From Treponema sp. (lineage in GTDB: Bacteria > Spirochaetota > Spirochaetia > Treponematales > Treponemataceae): a stretch of 8,924 nucleotides of DNA. The notes under the pieces were generated by a model that saw only the letters and a list, made by a program, of their open reading frames with translations, did no database searches and was not told the origin of the DNA. The DNA lies in NCBI GenBank assembly GCA_012513125.1, contig JAAZCS010000129.1:1-8924 (forward strand), given 5' to 3'. This document shows positions 7,018 to 8,924 of this stretch, in pieces. Position 1 is the stretch's first letter. Every line of letters begins with the position of its first letter. The translations under genes were made by a program, and so were the position numbers.

Positions 7018-8061
7018 CTGTCTTTTCCTTCTGCTTTGTTATATTGGCAGCATTCTTAAGATGACTGTAATCTGTCATACCAAGAGTAAGATTCCACTCA
7101 AGGAGTTTTTCTTTAATCTCAGCAAGACTCTTCTTCCAAAGTTTCTAGTCTTTGCAATATCATCTTCAGTCTTTTTTGTTAATTCGCCAATTGTACGAAT
7201 ATTTGCATTTTTCAAACAGTTTGATGAACGAACTGAAAGTTCCAATTCTTCAACTTGAGTATTCAAAAGTTTTTGAATTCCTTCGTCTCTTTCATCACTT
7301 TCATCAACACCTACAACATCTTTTTCATTAAAGTTTACAAAAATTGCGAAATGATCTTTTGCTATTTTTGCTGCTTCAGCTAAAGCGTCTTCAGGTGAAA
7401 TACTACCATCAGTCCATATTTCTAATATCAACTTATCATAGTCATTTCTTTGACCGACACGACAAGGTTCAATAGAATATTTAACTTTCGGTACAGGAGT
7501 GAAAATTGCATCCATTGCTATTGTACCAACAATCTCAATATAATGCTCATTTGTTTCAGCTGGTACATAACCTCTACCAAGATCGACTTGAACTTCTATA
7601 TCAAGGTGAGCACCTTCCATCATAGTAAAGATAACCTTATCTTTAGTCATGATTTCAAGCTGACCTTCTTTAGATAAATCCTCGCCTTTTACAATACCAG
7701 GACCCTTAAATTCATACTGAATAGTGTCCTCTTCGATATCTTCTGGTAAACGTAATCTTAGTTCTTTCAAATTACTAATGATTTCCAATGTATCTTCTAA
7801 TACATTTGGAATTGCTTCAAATTCACTTGAAATTACATGTGACACACCACTTTCATCATAAGATGTAATTCGAACTGATGTTATTGCATAGCCTTGAATA
7901 GATGACAATAACACTCTTCTGAGAGTATTGCCAACTGTTGTTCCAAATCCTGTTTCAAAAGGATAAGCTGTAAATTTTCCATAGTTCGGATTAGTACTAA
8001 TGTGTTCAAATGTAATGCCTTTAGGTTTTTTAAAACCCTTAAGCAAGTTTTTACGAGCCAT
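7007..8061 (-). CDS. rpoA: RNA polymerase alpha subunit, frameshifted near its C-terminus in this sequence
   Basis: Alpha subunit of RNA polymerase: its N-terminal domain dimerises and nucleates assembly, and its C-terminal domain contacts UP elements and activators. The N-terminal domain is clear, with [17 protein letters not shown] near 39-55. The alpha-CTD begins [25 protein letters not shown] and includes the DNA-contacting Arg region. As written, the frame ends at a TGA at 7075 (328 residues) with an aberrant ending after Phe308-Gly309. Another frame reads AGT CTT GCT GAG from 7129 and gives [18 protein letters not shown], the conserved alpha-CTD ending, reaching TAA at 7007-7009. Restoring one base, probably an A in GGAAG at 7137-7133, gives 351 residues with the conserved FGKKSL. 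AGGAG at 8067-8071 sets the start, nine bases after rpsD. Confidence 0.93.
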
Positions 8062-8070
8062 TCGAACTCC

Positions 8071-8664
8071 TTATTTAGAATAGAACTCAACTATGAGTTG
8101 TTCTTTAACTGTGAAATCAATATCACTTCTTACAGATAATGCAACAACTTTTCCAGTGTAAGTTTCTTTGTTCATTTCAATCCAATCTGGAGTTGTTCTA
8201 TTAGCACTTTTAGTTACGATATCTTTGATACCTGCAGAAGCCTGAGCTTTTTCACTAAGAGCGATAACATCACCAACTTTTACGATATAAGAAGGAATGT
8301 TTACTTTTGATCCATTTACTGTAATATGACCATGACCTACTAATTGTCTAGCAGAATCACGAGTCTTAGCTAATCCCATTCGATAAACAACATTATCAAG
8401 ACGAGATTCTAGAATCTGTAAAAGTACTTCGCCAGTAACACCATGTTTTTTTGTTGCCATAACATAATATTTTTTAAACTGACCTTCCTGAACACCATAA
8501 ATGAATCTTACTTTCTGTTTTTCACAAAGCTGGATTCCGTATTCAGACTTCTTTCTTCTTGTTTCTTTAGGATTAGTCTTAATTGCTTTATCATAACCCA
8601 TTACTGTAGGATTAATTCCTAAAGCTTTACATCTCTTTAAAAGAGGCTGTCTTGTTCTTCCCAT
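8071..8664 (-). CDS. rpsD: 30S ribosomal protein S4
   Basis: Primary 16S rRNA-binding protein of the small subunit, needed early in assembly and for decoding fidelity. It has 197 residues, close to normal length. The N-terminal part (MGRTRQPLLKRCKALGINP) lacks the four-cysteine zinc site found in some S4 proteins, so this is the zinc-free form. The S4 RNA-binding domain is clear at about 90-135: LDNVVYRMGLAKTRDSARQL then GHGHITVNGSKVNIPSY. The conserved ending is EQLIVEFYSK. The gap after rpsK is 15 bases and carries AGGGAGA as ribosome-binding site. In many bacteria S4 represses its own operon by binding the mRNA; nothing here shows whether that applies. Confidence 0.97.
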   Translation of the reverse strand: MGRTRQPLLKRCKALGINPTVMGYDKAIKTNPKETRRKKSEYGIQLCEKQKVRFIYGVQEGQFKKYYVMATKKHGVTGEVLLQILESRLDNVVYRMGLAKTRDSARQLVGHGHITVNGSKVNIPSYIVKVGDVIALSEKAQASAGIKDIVTKSANRTTPDWIEMNKETYTGKVVALSVRSDIDFTVKEQLIVEFYSK

Positions 8665-8679
8665 TTCTAGTCTCCCTAA

Positions 8680-8924
8680 TTACATACGTCGTGTTTTTCT
8701 AGGACGACAGCCATTATGAGGAATTGGAGTTACATCAGAAATTGATTTAACTTTTAATCCCAAAGCTCCAAGAGAACGGATAGCGTTTTCACGACCCATT
8801 CCTGGTCCCTTTACGAACACATGAACTTCTCTCAAGCCGTAGCTTGCTGCTTTTTGTACAGCTGTTTCTGCAACAGACTGAGCTGCAAACGGAGTGGATT
8901 TTTTCGCTCCGCGGAAACCTAGAC
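8680..8924 (-). CDS. rpsK: 30S ribosomal protein S11, C-terminal 81 residues (cut by window edge)
   Basis: Small-subunit platform protein contacting the 690 and 790 regions of 16S rRNA near the mRNA exit. The visible frame enters at the right edge, with two bases of a split codon. It reads through [14 protein letters not shown], then [15 protein letters not shown], and ends with the family's invariant [14 protein letters not shown] before a final Met and TAA at 8680-8682. No lesion is visible. It precedes rpsD by 15 bases, as in the alpha operon of many bacteria. The N-terminal third lies outside the window. Confidence 0.96.
   Translation of the reverse strand, partial: LGFRGAKKSTPFAAQSVAETAVQKAASYGLREVHVFVKGPGMGRENAIRSLGALGLKVKSISDVTPIPHNGCRPRKTRRM

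Noticed and set aside
7124..7140. Programmed ribosomal frameshift in rpoA
   Set aside because: No canonical slippery heptamer or obvious stimulatory hairpin; loss of one A from a conserved GKK codon stretch is simpler.
7061..7258. Plus-strand 65-residue open frame
   Set aside because: Antisense shadow of the rpoA C-terminal region; the opposite strand has clear family conservation.
7881..8090. Minus-strand 69-residue frame overlapping the rpsD end and rpoA start
   Set aside because: Alternative frame of rpoA with no own signal; the rpoA frame has conserved sequence and a good ribosome-binding site.

Overview
The window is AT-rich DNA from a spirochaete, most likely a Treponema or close relative. 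The evidence is the gene set itself: a tandem cyclic-nucleotide-domain regulator next to murB and cysS, a PilZ protein of a type I recognise from treponemes, a lipoprotein with a relaxed spirochaete-style lipobox, and a ribosomal operon tail in the order rpsK-rpsD-rpoA-rplQ. The genus call rests on family recognition and is inference.

Left part (1-4022): cysS (minus strand, running off the left edge) diverges from a plus-strand run of four genes. These are murB (cell-wall precursor reductase), a regulator with two cyclic-nucleotide-binding domains, a secreted protein of unknown function, and a DUF192 lipoprotein whose start is one base after the preceding stop. The 58-bp cysS/murB spacer carries a perfect 10-bp inverted repeat with a TATAAA box facing outward in each arm.

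Right part (4080-8924): everything is on the minus strand and converges on the DUF192 gene. Read in transcription order, rpsK (cut by the right edge), rpsD, rpoA, rplQ and a small four-cysteine zinc-ribbon protein end at a strong intrinsic terminator at 6093-6133. A second unit follows: a PilZ-domain (cyclic-di-GMP receptor type) gene and a TPR-repeat gene.

Two genes are broken as written. rpoA has lost one base near 7130-7137: the reading frame leaves the conserved alpha-CTD, and the correct ending is found in another frame, finishing inside the start of rplQ. The pilZ gene is split by one in-frame TAA at 5732-5734, with family sequence continuing in the same frame after the stop. The rpoA lesion hits an essential protein, so a sequence error is the simplest explanation there. 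The pilZ stop could be an error or a real nonsense mutation.

I see no mobile element, CRISPR array, tRNA or rRNA, and no gene-free stretch over 300 bases. The least explained item is the zinc-ribbon protein at the end of the ribosomal operon.
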